Assembly: GCA_039111635.1 (NCBI GenBank)
Contig: JBCAQO010000029.1
Location: forward strand, 1-59,368
Direction of reading: 5' to 3'
Length of the DNA stretch: 59,368 nt
DNA from: Heterobasidion occidentale
Taxonomy: Eukaryota; Basidiomycota; Agaricomycetes; Russulales; Bondarzewiaceae
This document shows, piece after piece, positions 11,903 through 22,027 of this stretch. The notes beneath the pieces were generated by a model. The model was not told the origin of the DNA. It did not search any database and saw only the letters and a program-made list of their open reading frames with translations. The position numbers were made by a program, and so were the translations under genes. How positions within the stretch are numbered: position 1 is the first letter of the stretch; the number at the start of each line of letters is the position of its first letter.

Positions 11903-12147
11903 ATCGAAACCCAACGATGGTTGAACTGGAAAGCTTCAGAGATTGAATATTGAATGCCGTCACGCCTTGTAGTTGCCGTGGGAAAGTCTACTGGACGCAG
12001 TCTGGACGCGTCCTGAGTACTCAGGCCTGAGTACTTGAGTCCCGACGCGCAGGTGCAGGTCTGAAGCTCCTGAAGTCCATTCACCTTGTCTTCAACGTTG
12101 CAACGGCTTTGTTGATAGTCCGGACCGAAGAATTGAACACAATCGTC
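11903..12147. promoter_or_regulatory. Divergent promoter between PSMG3-like and MED16-like genes, with a central 20-bp perfect palindrome
   Basis: This 245-bp interval separates two divergent start codons. At 12016-12035 the sequence AGTACTCAGGCCTGAGTACT is a perfect palindrome, and its centre (12025) is the exact midpoint of the interval. Flanking copies of CTGAGTACT extend it. Such a site could bind a dimeric regulator serving both genes; no TATA box is obvious. Confidence 0.55.
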
Positions 12148-15100
12148 ATGTCGAGCCTACACGGGTCTCCGTCTAAGAGCAAGAGTAAAGAGGATGACTA
12201 TTGGCAACCTGGTTGGTGGGAGTTGCAGTCATTCGCAGAATACGATGAGAGGTCTGTGTGTCGGCTCGTCTCGACAATTAATCCTAGCTTATTGTATTCT
12301 TTGACATATTCCAATGTGTGCAGACCTCTTTCATGGAGCGCATCATCCATTATATTTACTGCCCATCCTACGAAGCCGTTCGTACTTGGCCGCCTATTCA
12401 CGACGTCTAAAGAGTTCATCATCCCCTCGCCGACCCCAGTCATTGCTCCATCCGCTATGTTCGAACCACCCTCTGTTATCACAGCTTCACCTGATGACAG
12501 ATCACTATTTGCCTACTTCCCATGCCGAGATGGGACAGGCTTGGGATGTTTCTGGAGTAGAGGCCTTGAGGTAGATAATTGGGGCGTGAAGGAATACTTT
12601 ACATTTCCCAGAGGATCTGATGTTATAACCTCTGCGTGGCTTGGTGGCCCTCGGACAGTGAGTCTACGTCATCATCATACTCGTTTATGTTGCATTTGAA
12701 CTCGCGGGTCGTTGCTTCTTCATAGTGGGTGACGGATCCTAGCGGACGCAGTATTCGTCTGCCTTTGCAAGGTCCTCCGACACCATGCACTCTTCCAACA
12801 TTTATGGTCGTCACGCGCAACCTTGAAGTTAGCCTATACTACATACGCAATGGCTCACATAAGTTCATGGTTCTCAGCTGCTCCCTCACGCAACCAGACC
12901 GGTTGCATGAGAAGGAAGCCCATGGACCCTCTGAGACGCCTACAGCTCCAGGGGGCGCGAAGATATGTGTAAGAGCAGCTATTGGACTTAGCTACAATGG
13001 TGAGCTTCTCCTATGCAGCTACTTACACTCTTATCTAACTCCTCCCGCAGAGCCCTCAATCTTGATTGCCACACATTCGAGGACCATCGCACCACCTCTC
13101 GATACATCGTCTTTCAACGTGGATATGCCATTTGCTCTTGAGGTAGCGCACCAGAACCAGCCAACCGAATCTTTCAGAGCAGACGACTGGAATAACTGGG
13201 CTGAAGAACCAATGATAGAGCTCTGTGAAGTTCGTGTCGGATTTGACGAGGCTGTGATGAGTGAGTGTTCCTGTGGCATATCAACTTAGAATATGTGACC
13301 GAATGGGCTTGGTGTGTCAGGTCTCTCTACAAATCCGCTTCCTGCAATATATTGTTCTACAGAGCATCTGAACAAGATGATTCTAGTGCCGCAACGCCCT
13401 TCCTCTGAGAGTAAGGGAGGTTTATATCTCGCAATGTCATTTTTAGATTTTGGTTCATGTAAGACGCAATCTCTTGTCAGAAAGCGTTGACTGATATAGG
13501 TACAGACACGTCTCCTCCAAAATCGGAATTGAAGTTATATTCGCTATTCAAGAATCCCACGCCCATGAACAATAGCCAACCTAATTGGGTGAGTAGTCTC
13601 GCCTGCGAATATGAATACTCACAGCTCAAATCTCTCCAAGCTGTCTCGTCTGGAAACAGCTCGACCATTCACTTCAGAAATATTAACATTCATATCGCGT
13701 CATGTCACCGGATTTCCAGCAGATACCCTATTAATTGGAACTATCAATACCTCCGCCAACGTATCTAGGAATCATCGCAAGTCTAAAGAGACCTCAATTG
13801 GAAATATTTGTGTTCTGCAGATGTGGGTGCATATGAGTCTTCCGTTCATCCTCGCCTCGACTCAACTTTTGGATCCCAATGACAAGGCCTTTACTTGAGA
13901 ATGACAATCATTGGAGGACTGTGCCTGTGCTGTCGTCCAGCTCAGATAATATTTTACCAGATTGTACGTGCTTTCACCAGTACTACAGGGTCGATGGGCA
14001 ACATTGATGGCACATTCTCACTGATCACTTTACAAACATAGTATTGTTGAGCGTGGCTTTATCGCCTAATGGGGCCCTTCTTTGTGCTGCTTCGCCTCCC
14101 TTGTATTCTCCCTCGAAGATATCGGTACACCCTCTACCAAGACGATACTATGGTGAGCCCATGGGTCCACCGTCTGGTGCGTTTATCGACTCTCCGTGTA
14201 TATAATGCAACACTAATTGTTTTTTGGTGGATAGCAGGCAGTAAGGGTCACACGCCAATACCTCCGGATACATATATCCTAGTATCTGCCATCAAAACGT
14301 CAAAGTCTGTGGCTGACACTGTGCACCAATTGTCGCTTTCTTCGAGCCCTCTCAGTCAAGTTGAGGATGTCCTCTGTTGCGCGCTAAGTTTACTGGAACA
14401 ACATGCGGGAAAGATCTGGTCATACTGGTTGAATGACCTCGTCGGCCTTGTGCTCGAGGTTTATCGGTATAGGAGACAACTTTTGAAGACCCGAAGACAG
14501 CACTAATATAGTTCACAACTAGGTCAAGAGTTCGTCGAACAAACAATCCTGTGCTAAAGGAGCAGCTCACTGTTCGTTACCAGACAGCCCAGGATCTATG
14601 TTCCATCATTGCTTGTCACAGCGCCTTTGAGGATTGCAAGGATGGCGACCTCTATGACACCGGTGCGCCGTCATCAACTGGCAGCCACTTATGTAGCCAC
14701 TGATTCGAGGCTGCTTATAGAGGCAGTGTGGCCATTGATCGGTCTGAGCACCTGGTTTCTGGAGCTTTCGGAGAAGCTTCTGCGGGAGTGTGTCCTTTTA
14801 CACAACGCGGGGGAAGACGGAGTGCCCACGCAATCTCCTATGAGCGTTGACGAAGATGACCTATTGGATCCTCTCCATGTGGGCACGAATTTTTCAGCTG
14901 CCTGGAACATGATTGTGCTTACGGACTGGCAGCTCTCTCCTCGAAGGCGGTGCATACTGTCTCTTCCATCTTATTACATTTGGTACATCCATACGCCTGG
15001 ATTCGTTCCGCACCACTTTGGGAGATGTTAGGCGTTTCCACGATCAACTGACCGCGTCGAGTTCTGGCTCTGAGAGGATCCAAATCGCGAAGAGTGTCTT

Positions 15101-15682
15101 CCTGGACACTGTCGCTTGCTCCGGCATCAAGCTCAAGGAGCTGGATGCAGTGCTGATGGTCGTCGCAGAAGGAGTCAAAGCCATCGACCGTAAGCTCCTT
15201 TATCCGTTAAACTTGCCGACGTAGATGTTGCTAAGTTCCATTTAATTTCGTCTTGTATTGACGTGACAGGTATGGACTTGAAGCGCAGTCTGATTCTCTG
15301 CCAACCCTTGCCCTCTCTTCTCCCCTTTCTCCGCAAAATTGCACAGACAATTGCCACTTCTCGCGCCATCGACAAGCCGCTGCTCTTCATCAAACCCGAT
15401 GAGATTGTCACTGGCGTGCCTGGACTACACTTCTTCGACCGGGAATCGGATGCGCAGCGAATGAAAGACAGCGAGCGCGACATCGTGTCAAAGACGTCGA
15501 TGCTGCATCGCGAGCACGCGCGCATATGCTTACGTTGCGGGGGGCGTTCGGAAAATTTGCAGTCGGCGATGATGCACGCAAAGGTGACGTCTTTGAGGTG
15601 GAACGCGTGGTACAGGAATTGGGCTGTGAAATGCGTTTGTGGCGGCCATTGGGCAAGTGAACGAATTCAAACTTATGGATAA
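12148..15682 (+). CDS. MED16: Mediator complex subunit 16 (MED16/Sin4-like), with apparent frame breaks
   Basis: This is the tail-module subunit of Mediator, acting in the nucleus between activators and RNA polymerase II. I infer twelve exons: 12148-12251, 12324-12657, 12726-12999, 13051-13260, 13321-13458, 13500-13588, 13641-13963, 14042-14176, 14235-14466, 14523-14662, 14721-15189 and 15270-15682. The N-terminus (DDYWQPGWWELQSFAEYDER) leads into a WD-like region; the middle has YILVSAIKTSKSVADTVHQL and RTNNPVLKEQLTVRYQTAQD; the C-terminus ends in a paired-Cys motif (CLRCGG, then WAVKCVCGGHW) typical of MED16. The first six exons join in perfect phase. In exon 7 (near 13820 and 13870) and in exon 11 (near 14926 and 15030) the reading frame of the conserved protein jumps, each time as if one base were missing from a short run. 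Splicing does not explain these. The copy is therefore either damaged or carries sequence errors. The symbol rests on motif recall, not on an alignment. Confidence 0.78.
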
Positions 15683-15918
15683 TCAGAGAAGATCCGCACT
15701 GCAGCATATTAACGGGCTCATAACCGCTTCGAAAGGACAGGCCGGCCGGTTACATTGAAGAAACGAATAAATCCGACGAGCATACACAATAAAAAGGCAG
15801 TACCATTGCACCAAAACTTCCTTTCCCCCCAAAAAAATCTCCAAATCCATGATGAAGTATACGACGTATTAGAATCTACGCAACAAATATCTCAACGGAT
15901 GTAATAGGACAGACTCGC

Positions 15919-16357
15919 TCAAGACGAGGGATTGTTGAGGTCCTGCTGCGCCTCGCCCTTGTCACGGCGAATGTTGCCTGGGAGAGCAGTTTAGCAATGG
16001 CCGAAAGGTAAGACAACTAGAAAAAAACCCACCGGAAGCTTGCTGCTGCTTGTCACCGGTGACGGCGCCAACAACGGCGTCCTTCTTGCCGCTGACGCGA
16101 TCGGTGGTGCCTTCAACATAGCCCTGGGCTTGAGCGGCCTTGTATTCGCCCTCGCCAGTGGCATGCTCCTCCTTGCCAGACTGTTGCCACGACGTGGCGC
16201 CGGTCAAGTTACCGATCTACATCATGATCATAGTAAGCATGAGATAAAGAACGAGTTCAGAGTAGAAGGAAGGGCTTACGGTCTCGACGACGGAACCCTT
16301 CATGGAGTGATATTGACCAGTGGTCTTGTTAGGCTCGTTGGAGGTGTTAGATGACAT
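15919..16357 (-). CDS. CsbD-like stress-response protein
   Basis: This is a small soluble protein of the CsbD family, known from bacteria as general-stress proteins and common in fungi, where the molecular role is not settled. Exons 16280-16357, 16033-16216 and 15919-15977 are separated by 63-bp and 55-bp GT-AG introns; the product is 106 residues. The body has the repeated Gly/Lys/Glu/Ala pattern of the family: [40 protein letters not shown] and [15 protein letters not shown]. There is no signal peptide or membrane segment, and the composition suggests a mostly disordered or helical protein. A TATAAATA box lies about 90 bp upstream of the ATG, consistent with strong, inducible expression. 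Its neighbour MED16 ends 237 bp away and converges on it. Confidence 0.85.
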
Positions 16358-16446
16358 TGTGATAATGAAGAGCAAATGTGGATGGTTAAGTATGCAGGTG
16401 ATTGTGGATGGGGGAGAATGCTGAAAAACGTCGAATGCCAGCCTCG

Positions 16447-16454
16447 TATTTATA
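16447..16454 (-). promoter_or_regulatory. TATA box of the CsbD-like gene
   Basis: The minus strand reads TATAAATA about 90 bp upstream of the ATG at 16357, a usual distance for a fungal TATA element with a short 5' UTR. Confidence 0.5.
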
Positions 16455-17992
16455 TGCGACTGACTCTTGCATTTGAGGATCGGGAAGAGGCAGTTCAAGC
16501 ATCATTTAACGGGGTGCGGGGCGCTTCGATGACGACAATGACGATAACATCGATCGTCAGTTCTTGGCATGCCAGAGTGTGGGGTAATAGCGCTTTATTG
16601 GGGCATGTGATATCAATCGTCATACCAAAGTGTGTGTGGAGCAACGTGCTCAGCGACAAGACGCGTCGCTCATTGTTGGTGACGGCGTGGATGGCATGTC
16701 GCTGCGGAAATGGTGACCCCACCTGCTACGCAGCATGACGTACCTTTGCCTGCAGTGGATCACATGAGAGAAGGGAACTCACTGACATAGAGGCCGCAAT
16801 GAGTATGTACTAGATATGGTTCTAGTATCTACAAATGTCATGGGAGAGATTGAGCACAATCAGCTTACATTCACCGCCATTATGCTATCCAGCACAAGCG
16901 CGAACGAGCCTAGTAGGATCATTATAGAGTTTCGCTCCACGAAACGTTCTGGTAATTTGTCGGATTTTGGTGACATATATCGTCGAAGCCTTGTATCGTC
17001 ACTGGCCACAACAAATCACCTGGAGCAACAGGCCGCAGTCAACCCGTTCTTTGATCACAGAATTGACTCACACTTCATGGACGTTAAGGACCCTATGCGA
17101 TGATCAACAACTTTCGTAGGTTTCCGACCGCTATTCATCATGGATGACTTTCCGTAAGGATCTAGGGTCGTTGCATCGAACCTAAATAAGATTTCAGTAC
17201 AATTTGAAAAAAATTAGGAATCTGAGTCCTAAACCGTAAGACCAGTTTAGGATCTAGGAATCGGTAATTTGCGCGCTGCGCGTGCCGTCTCGACTGTCGG
17301 TGCTGCACCATCAGCAAAATTGCACAAACAATATATAGCTATGTAAACCCTTACATACCCCACAAGCCCCCCAAGACCTCCAATCGGGAGGGGGGTAATA
17401 TATAATCATATGAGGGACTAGAAAAAATTGCAATCCTTGTAATTCTTGCCGTTTTCGCAAGCCTTGATAGGAATATATACTCATTCGCAATTGGCAAGAA
17501 TATATTGCCATACAGTGCTTGTGAGGCATTGCATTTACTCAATCAAATATCGAGCTTACAGTGCTTGTTCAGGCAATATAATGCAGAGCAATCAGATAAT
17601 AGGAATATGTACAACATGAATACACTAGTATAGGGAAACAATGAGCACTCAGTTGAGAAAAGCTTAGATCTAACGAACGTCAACTTCTCTGCCACCTCCG
17701 CAGAGGCCACGGCGATATCTTCAACATGCGCAGGGTTCACGGGGCTCGCACACAAGCGCATGGGGGGAATAGCGAGCACGGCTCCCTTGCAGCGCGGAAT
17801 TCCAAACAGCCAGTAGTGGTGCCATAGCGTGCACAGGTCTGGAGAGTGCACGAGGATTGGTCTGAGCGGCAGCCAGTGCATCGCCAAGGTAGCATCCGCG
17901 TTGGTGGCCTAAGAGCAGATTACCACCGCGCAGTCTGTGAATGCAAGGGGGCGGTGTGAGCAAGAGACATGCTGAGGGAGGGATAACAGAAG
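16455..17992. other. Region without a supported gene, ending at the retroelement insertion site
   Basis: Only short unconvincing frames are present. The minus strand at 17650-17960 is open over about 100 codons in two frames and could be the 3' part of a host gene interrupted by the retroelement (see 39202-39780), but I cannot name it or join it with confidence. Confidence 0.35.
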
Positions 17993-17997
17993 GGAGG
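17993..17997. repeat. Target-site duplication GGAGG, left copy (outer retroelement)
   Basis: GGAGG sits immediately before the 5' LTR and is repeated at 39197-39201 immediately after the 3' LTR. The 5-bp length is usual for Ty3/gypsy integrases. It shows that the 103-bp extra segment at 17998-18100 belongs to the inserted element. Confidence 0.85.
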
Positions 17998-18933
17998 TGT
18001 TAGGACCGCGTCCTAACACGTGCTTCGCACGTGAGGGGATGGGCTGGTCAAGTGCTTCGGACTTGCTGCAGACTCGGATAGCTTTCCATGACTCCTTACC
18101 TGTTAGGACCGCGTCCTAACACGTGCTTCGCACGTGAGTGGATGGACTGGTCAAGTGCTTCGGACTTGTTGCAGACTCTGACCGCTTTCCATAACTCCTT
18201 ACCATTTACATGCTGATGCATGAACGCTGACTTCTGGTTCCTGATTCTTGATGTGGACAGACATTGGTTCCTGACCCCCGTTCCTGGTTCTTGATTGATC
18301 GAAGATGTGGATAGACATTAGTGATTGGATTACTATATTTGGTTATATGGCAGGTCGATGAGGTATTCTAGCTTACGGATCTCGATCGTTGACTTCGGTA
18401 CCTGAGAAGCGCACGGACCAGATCTGGATCCTGCCCTAGACACTTCTGTACGTAAATAGCCGAGATGAGCTTCTAAGAAGCTCAGCTCGTTCACCTGTAA
18501 TACACTCGATCTCTGCACTGCACCGGCGTCTGGCTACCTTCCTAGCCCACGCTTCGTGATCTCTGTCAGATCTGAGAAACTCTTTTGCACGGTCTGACGA
18601 AGCACTGGACTCGTCTCCCTTCCCTCCCCTCCCTCTACTCATCCGCTTCTACACCGGGCTAGCTGCCTTCCACGTTCTCAGTTGGACACCCCCTCGTGTC
18701 ATCTGTTGGACAGGAGAAGATCATCCGGTTCCTCCTCATCATCGAGAAGACCTCGAAGATCACCTTCTCAATCTCTTCGAGAACAAAGCCGACAGCGACC
18801 CCGAGTTCCTCGAAAGAGCCCAAAGATGATCCATCGTCTTCATCCATTGGAGTCTACGACTATACGAACCAGTGGAGGTTTAGCCTAGGGACCCTTCGTG
18901 CATCGGTGCACGTGATAGGTCTCCGACCTAACA
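17998..18933 (+). repeat. 5' LTR of the outer element, with a 103-bp terminal tandem duplication
   Basis: The full LTR unit is 18101-18933 (833 bp, TGTTAGG...CTAACA). The segment 17998-18100 repeats the first 103 bp of the same LTR directly in front of it. The first 21 bp of the unit fold as a 9-bp stem with a CGC loop (TGTTAGGAC/GTCCTAACA) and are followed by a second hairpin (CACGTGC-TTC-GCACGTG). A TATA-like TAAATAG is at 18453-18459 and the proposed transcription start and self-primer is at 18484. Confidence 0.9.
18453..18459 (+). promoter_or_regulatory. TATA-like box in the outer 5' LTR
   Basis: TAAATAG lies 31 nt upstream of the AGCTCGTTCA motif at 18484-18493, the spacing expected between a TATA box and a transcription start. 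The 3' LTR has the same pair at 38716-38722 and 38747-38756. Confidence 0.55.
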
Positions 18934-18935
18934 CT

Positions 18936-18945
18936 TGAACGAGCT
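18936..18945 (+). promoter_or_regulatory. Putative self-priming primer-binding site of the outer element
   Basis: After the LTR end there are two bases (CT) and then TGAACGAGCT, the exact reverse complement of AGCTCGTTCA at 18484-18493 inside the LTR. No TGG-type tRNA primer site is present. This is the geometry of self-priming (Tf1-type) elements, where the 5' end of the RNA folds back to prime reverse transcription. Confidence 0.55.
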
Positions 18946-19083
18946 CATTTATCCCTACTCTATTCAAAGCTGGATCCCCAGCAGCGACAGCTCTTTCTCT
19001 CATCCGTCAACAACATTCTAGCAATCGCCAACAGGGTAAACCTAACGGCCACCCCAGCAGCGACTCCTCAAGGAAGAATAAAC
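18946..19083 (+). other. Leader of the outer element, 5' piece of an ATG-less open frame
   Basis: The frame reading LERAHLSLLYSKLDPQQRQL is open from the last TAG in the LTR up to the nested insertion, and continues without interruption at 29774 once the insertion is removed (GRINYPGAIEVARHRN). No ATG is present in this part. Confidence 0.5.
19079..19083. repeat. Target-site duplication TAAAC, left copy (nested element)
   Basis: TAAAC precedes the LTR at 19084 and is repeated at 29769-29773 after the other LTR. This proves a clean insertion into the leader of the outer element. Confidence 0.9.
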
Positions 19084-19705
19084 TGTTACGAACTGCTCAT
19101 TCAGTAACCCAAGAGTAACAGGTTCTTCCCTAGGTCGCACAATGGATTGAGTGGTGGACGGAGTCTCGACTGTATCAGACGTTGATACAGGAGGGGATAA
19201 TGATTGGCTCTAAGAGTCCCGTATGCGTAGATACAGGGGGGAGTGAAGAGCTTCGTATTCGAAGATACGAATGAACGAAAGAGAATAGACTGAAGATCCT
19301 CAGCCTATTCTATGGGCCTTATATACTGTATGGGGTATAGGGTAAGAGTCCGTGTGCTTCTCCAGGTTTCCATCCTAGGAGAGCAGTGGCCGCCGTCTCT
19401 CTCATCGGCGCCTACTCTTGTACTTCTCTAGTCGCACTGATCCATCATGGTGCGACGAGGTGCTTACCCATAAGCCCTAAGCCCATGGCATGTGAATGCC
19501 TCCCTTATCACTGTGTGAACTCCGTAAGCCTCATGTCCCTCTCATATAGCCTTTACCGATGTCTTGAAGAACCATCGGTCTTGTCGGCTCCTAAGGACAC
19601 GCCGAATACCTTGATGTACGCTCCGTAGTGGAGCCGCCTAGCATGTGATGCCTGATCCATCGGTTAGACCGGCCGCGAAGGGCCCCGATCGGTCAAGTCA
19701 TAACA
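19084..19705 (-). repeat. 3' LTR of the nested element
   Basis: This 622-bp unit begins TGTTACG and ends TAACA on the plus strand. It matches 29147-29768 throughout, with one difference seen near the start (CTCATTC here, CTCGTTC there). An 80-codon frame inside it is identical in both LTRs and I do not regard it as a gene. Confidence 0.92.
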
Positions 19706-19722
19706 TTACCCCCTTTCTAGGT
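19706..19722 (-). promoter_or_regulatory. Polypurine tract of the nested element
   Basis: Read on the minus strand, GAAAGGGGGTAA abuts the 3' LTR. This is the usual plus-strand primer site of LTR retrotransposons and fixes the element's direction. Confidence 0.7.
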
Positions 19723-20501
19723 CCCAACTCCTGAGGGGACTACTCGCTTGAGCAGCAGCGAGCTTCATCGTCATTCCACATACAATTGCTTGCTGATCGT
19801 CAAATAGATTGGGATGCGTCTTCCCAATATGGCTTCGTTTTCTGGGGCGAGGACCGACCTATGTCGTTTACAACGCCTAGGAGTTTTTCTTCTCCATTGA
19901 GCTGTTTGATTCAGGTTCCTAGCAACATCAGCCACAATATTGCGTCGCCTTCGGTGTTCTTCCTTCACCGCACTGTTTTGTTGCGAGTACCCTCCTAGAG
20001 TCAATAGGCAGCTACTCGAAACCAGGTGCCCCCTGGTGCCTTTGTTAAACCGGTTTCCAGTCCGGTGACGATGCAGAAAGGTGTTGTGCGAATGATTATA
20101 GGATGAAATAGAAACTTGTCTGTGGATGGGTGTGTGTCGTTCTTCTTTCAAAGTGCCGAAGGCCATGTCTCAGTGTTTCCAGGATAGATCTTCATCTCCT
20201 TGATCTCCGGTATCGAGGGGGACTCCAGGTGTGTGGGTTGATCGCTTTACTAAGGCTTAGGCCCACCAACCTATCAAGAATACGACATTTTCTTGACTTG
20301 TTTTGAGTCCGGCAAGACCCCTTTGAAGATCCCTTGTCAGGTTAGAGATTGAGTGTTCGTCCAGAGTTTGTTTTTCACTAAGGGTATTGGACACGAGGTA
20401 AGGACTTTGAAGGATAGACTTTGAACCCCATGGTTTCTTGAATAGACCATGGTATCCACCTTGACGGTAATTATTTGGGGTCAGCGTAAGGTATGTCCTG
20501 G

Positions 20502-22027
20502 TAGTTTAACGTCGTGCCGGACGTCCGTAGTTTTTGTGTCTTTGCGGACGTTGGCTAGTTTATCCTTAAGTCGTCGCGGACTGAGGCTAGTTTATACAGA
20601 AGTCGTTGCGGACTGCCCTGCTAGTTTATGCCAAGGTCGTTGCGGACCTATCCATCTCCCAACGTAGGAGTACCTGTAAACAGGACAGCAGGCGTTTCTG
20701 CGCGCCGGAACATTCATCGGTGATGCGCATAGGGCCGTAGACCAGTTCCTCCTTCTTGACAGGGTTCCCATTGAGGTAAGATGGTGACGGTTTATACTAT
20801 ATCAAACCGGATAACTTATAGAGTTGCGAGAATAGACTTTAAGCCTATTTTGACACAACTCACATGGCCCTGTAGACAGAAGGGCAGCTCAGTTTATCGT
20901 CATGAAGGACGGTAACTAGTTTATAGTCATTGCGGACGTCCGCTATCGCCTGGCTTGAACCTCCCGAGCCTCGATAGATTTAATCCTCCGGGGTGAGGGT
21001 AGTTTAAGGTCATTTCGGACTAGTTGATGGTCAAGGTCGTGACCATCAACCACGTCTCCTATACTTGAAGGAGTAAATAGTTTATCGTCATTGCGGACTA
21101 GATCAACATCGTGGTGTCAACAACGATGTCGATCGACATCTCCTATGCTGAAAGGAGTGGTAGTTTAACGTCTTTGCGGACGAGCGTAGTTTTACATCGT
21201 TGCGGATGTTAAAAACACGAGGCACGATCCCAGTTGCCTCTTGACTGGCCCTTGAAGCGGAATCCTTGCTTCGGACTTCAAGGGTAGAATGGGCGCGCCA
21301 TGGAGTAGTCGTGGTCTTGTCGTCGGAAGACTGGCAACCCGCTCCATGTCCCCAAACCCCTCGCACGGAATTGAACCGTGTCGACCCCATATTCTTTTAC
21401 TGTAGGGCGTATGGAATATGGAAGCGCCTCGACCTAGTCGGCAGGGTTCTGCAACGGTGGAGGCCCTCACTTCCACCGTCTGCCAGAATACAACCACGCT
21501 CCGAGGGTCTTGGTAGCTTTAGCGTCGTTCCGGACGGTAACTAGTTTATCGTCATTGCGGACCAAGCCTTTCGTAGTTTTACATCGTTGCGGATGTTCTT
21601 TTCTCCGTTTTGGGTACTAATGGAGTGCGGCCATTAGTTCCTGCATCGCTGATAGGGTCCCTAATGCGGAAACGACCCTGTAAAACTGGAGATCCAAAGT
21701 GGGACGTCCAAGACACCTGTCAGAACCTTGACAGCGAGGTTGGTCCACCGTTCCCAACGGTGGGTATGCAACACGATTTCCCACCAATATTCATGCATCA
21801 TTCATGTACAGTCGGTTATGTTGTGAATCCTAAGGGCCTCCTAATGCGGAAAGGGCCTGTAAAACTGGGAATCCAAGCGGATGCCCGATTCGCTTGTCAG
21901 AATACCTCTTGACAACGAGAGTGTTGAATGCTTGTCCTTCATCTTGAGACCGGAGGGCTGCAACGCGAAATGGTCAGGTACTTCCCCTGCCTTCTTATCT
22001 TTTCACAGTTTAACGTCATGCAGGACG
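20502..22027 (-). repeat. Array of about 15 interspersed hairpin units with co-varying stems
   Basis: On the plus strand each unit is TAGTTTA (or CAGTTTA), 0-6 bases, a short stem, a 6-nt loop close to NTTGCG, and the complementary stem. Units start near 20502, 20528, 20556, 20588, 20622, 20891, 20917, 21000, 21078, 21161, 21187, 21513, 21542, 21574 and 22007. Stems include CGTC/GACG, AGTC/GACT, AGGTC/GACCT and ACATC/GATGT, so paired bases change together while loop and box stay. In the element's sense RNA the loop is CGCAAN and the box follows as TAAACTA. The last unit overlaps the end of the third ORF. Longer hairpins sit between units, for example GTTGATGGTC/GACCATCAAC at 21023-21050 and CTCCT/AGGAG pairs. 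Confidence 0.75.
21655..21925 (-). repeat. Two diverged copies of a ~90-bp repeat within the nested element
   Basis: Copies at about 21655-21740 and 21833-21925 share the order CCTAATGCGGAAA, CCTGTAAAACTGG, then CTTGTCAGAA or CCTGTCAGAA and CTTGACA. Both can fold at their start (GGGTC with GACCC in the first). They lie between hairpin units 14 and 15. Confidence 0.5.

Noticed and set aside
17998..18100. Separate solo-LTR fragment next to the outer element
   Set aside because: The GGAGG duplication is outside this segment, so it is part of the same insertion.
19386..19628. 80-codon frame, repeated identically at 29449-29691
   Set aside because: It lies inside the two LTRs of the nested element, so the repetition reflects LTR identity and not gene conservation.
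20502..22027. CRISPR-like array
   Set aside because: Eukaryotic sequence, irregular spacing, imperfect units and paired stem changes; it is a hairpin repeat inside a retrotransposon.
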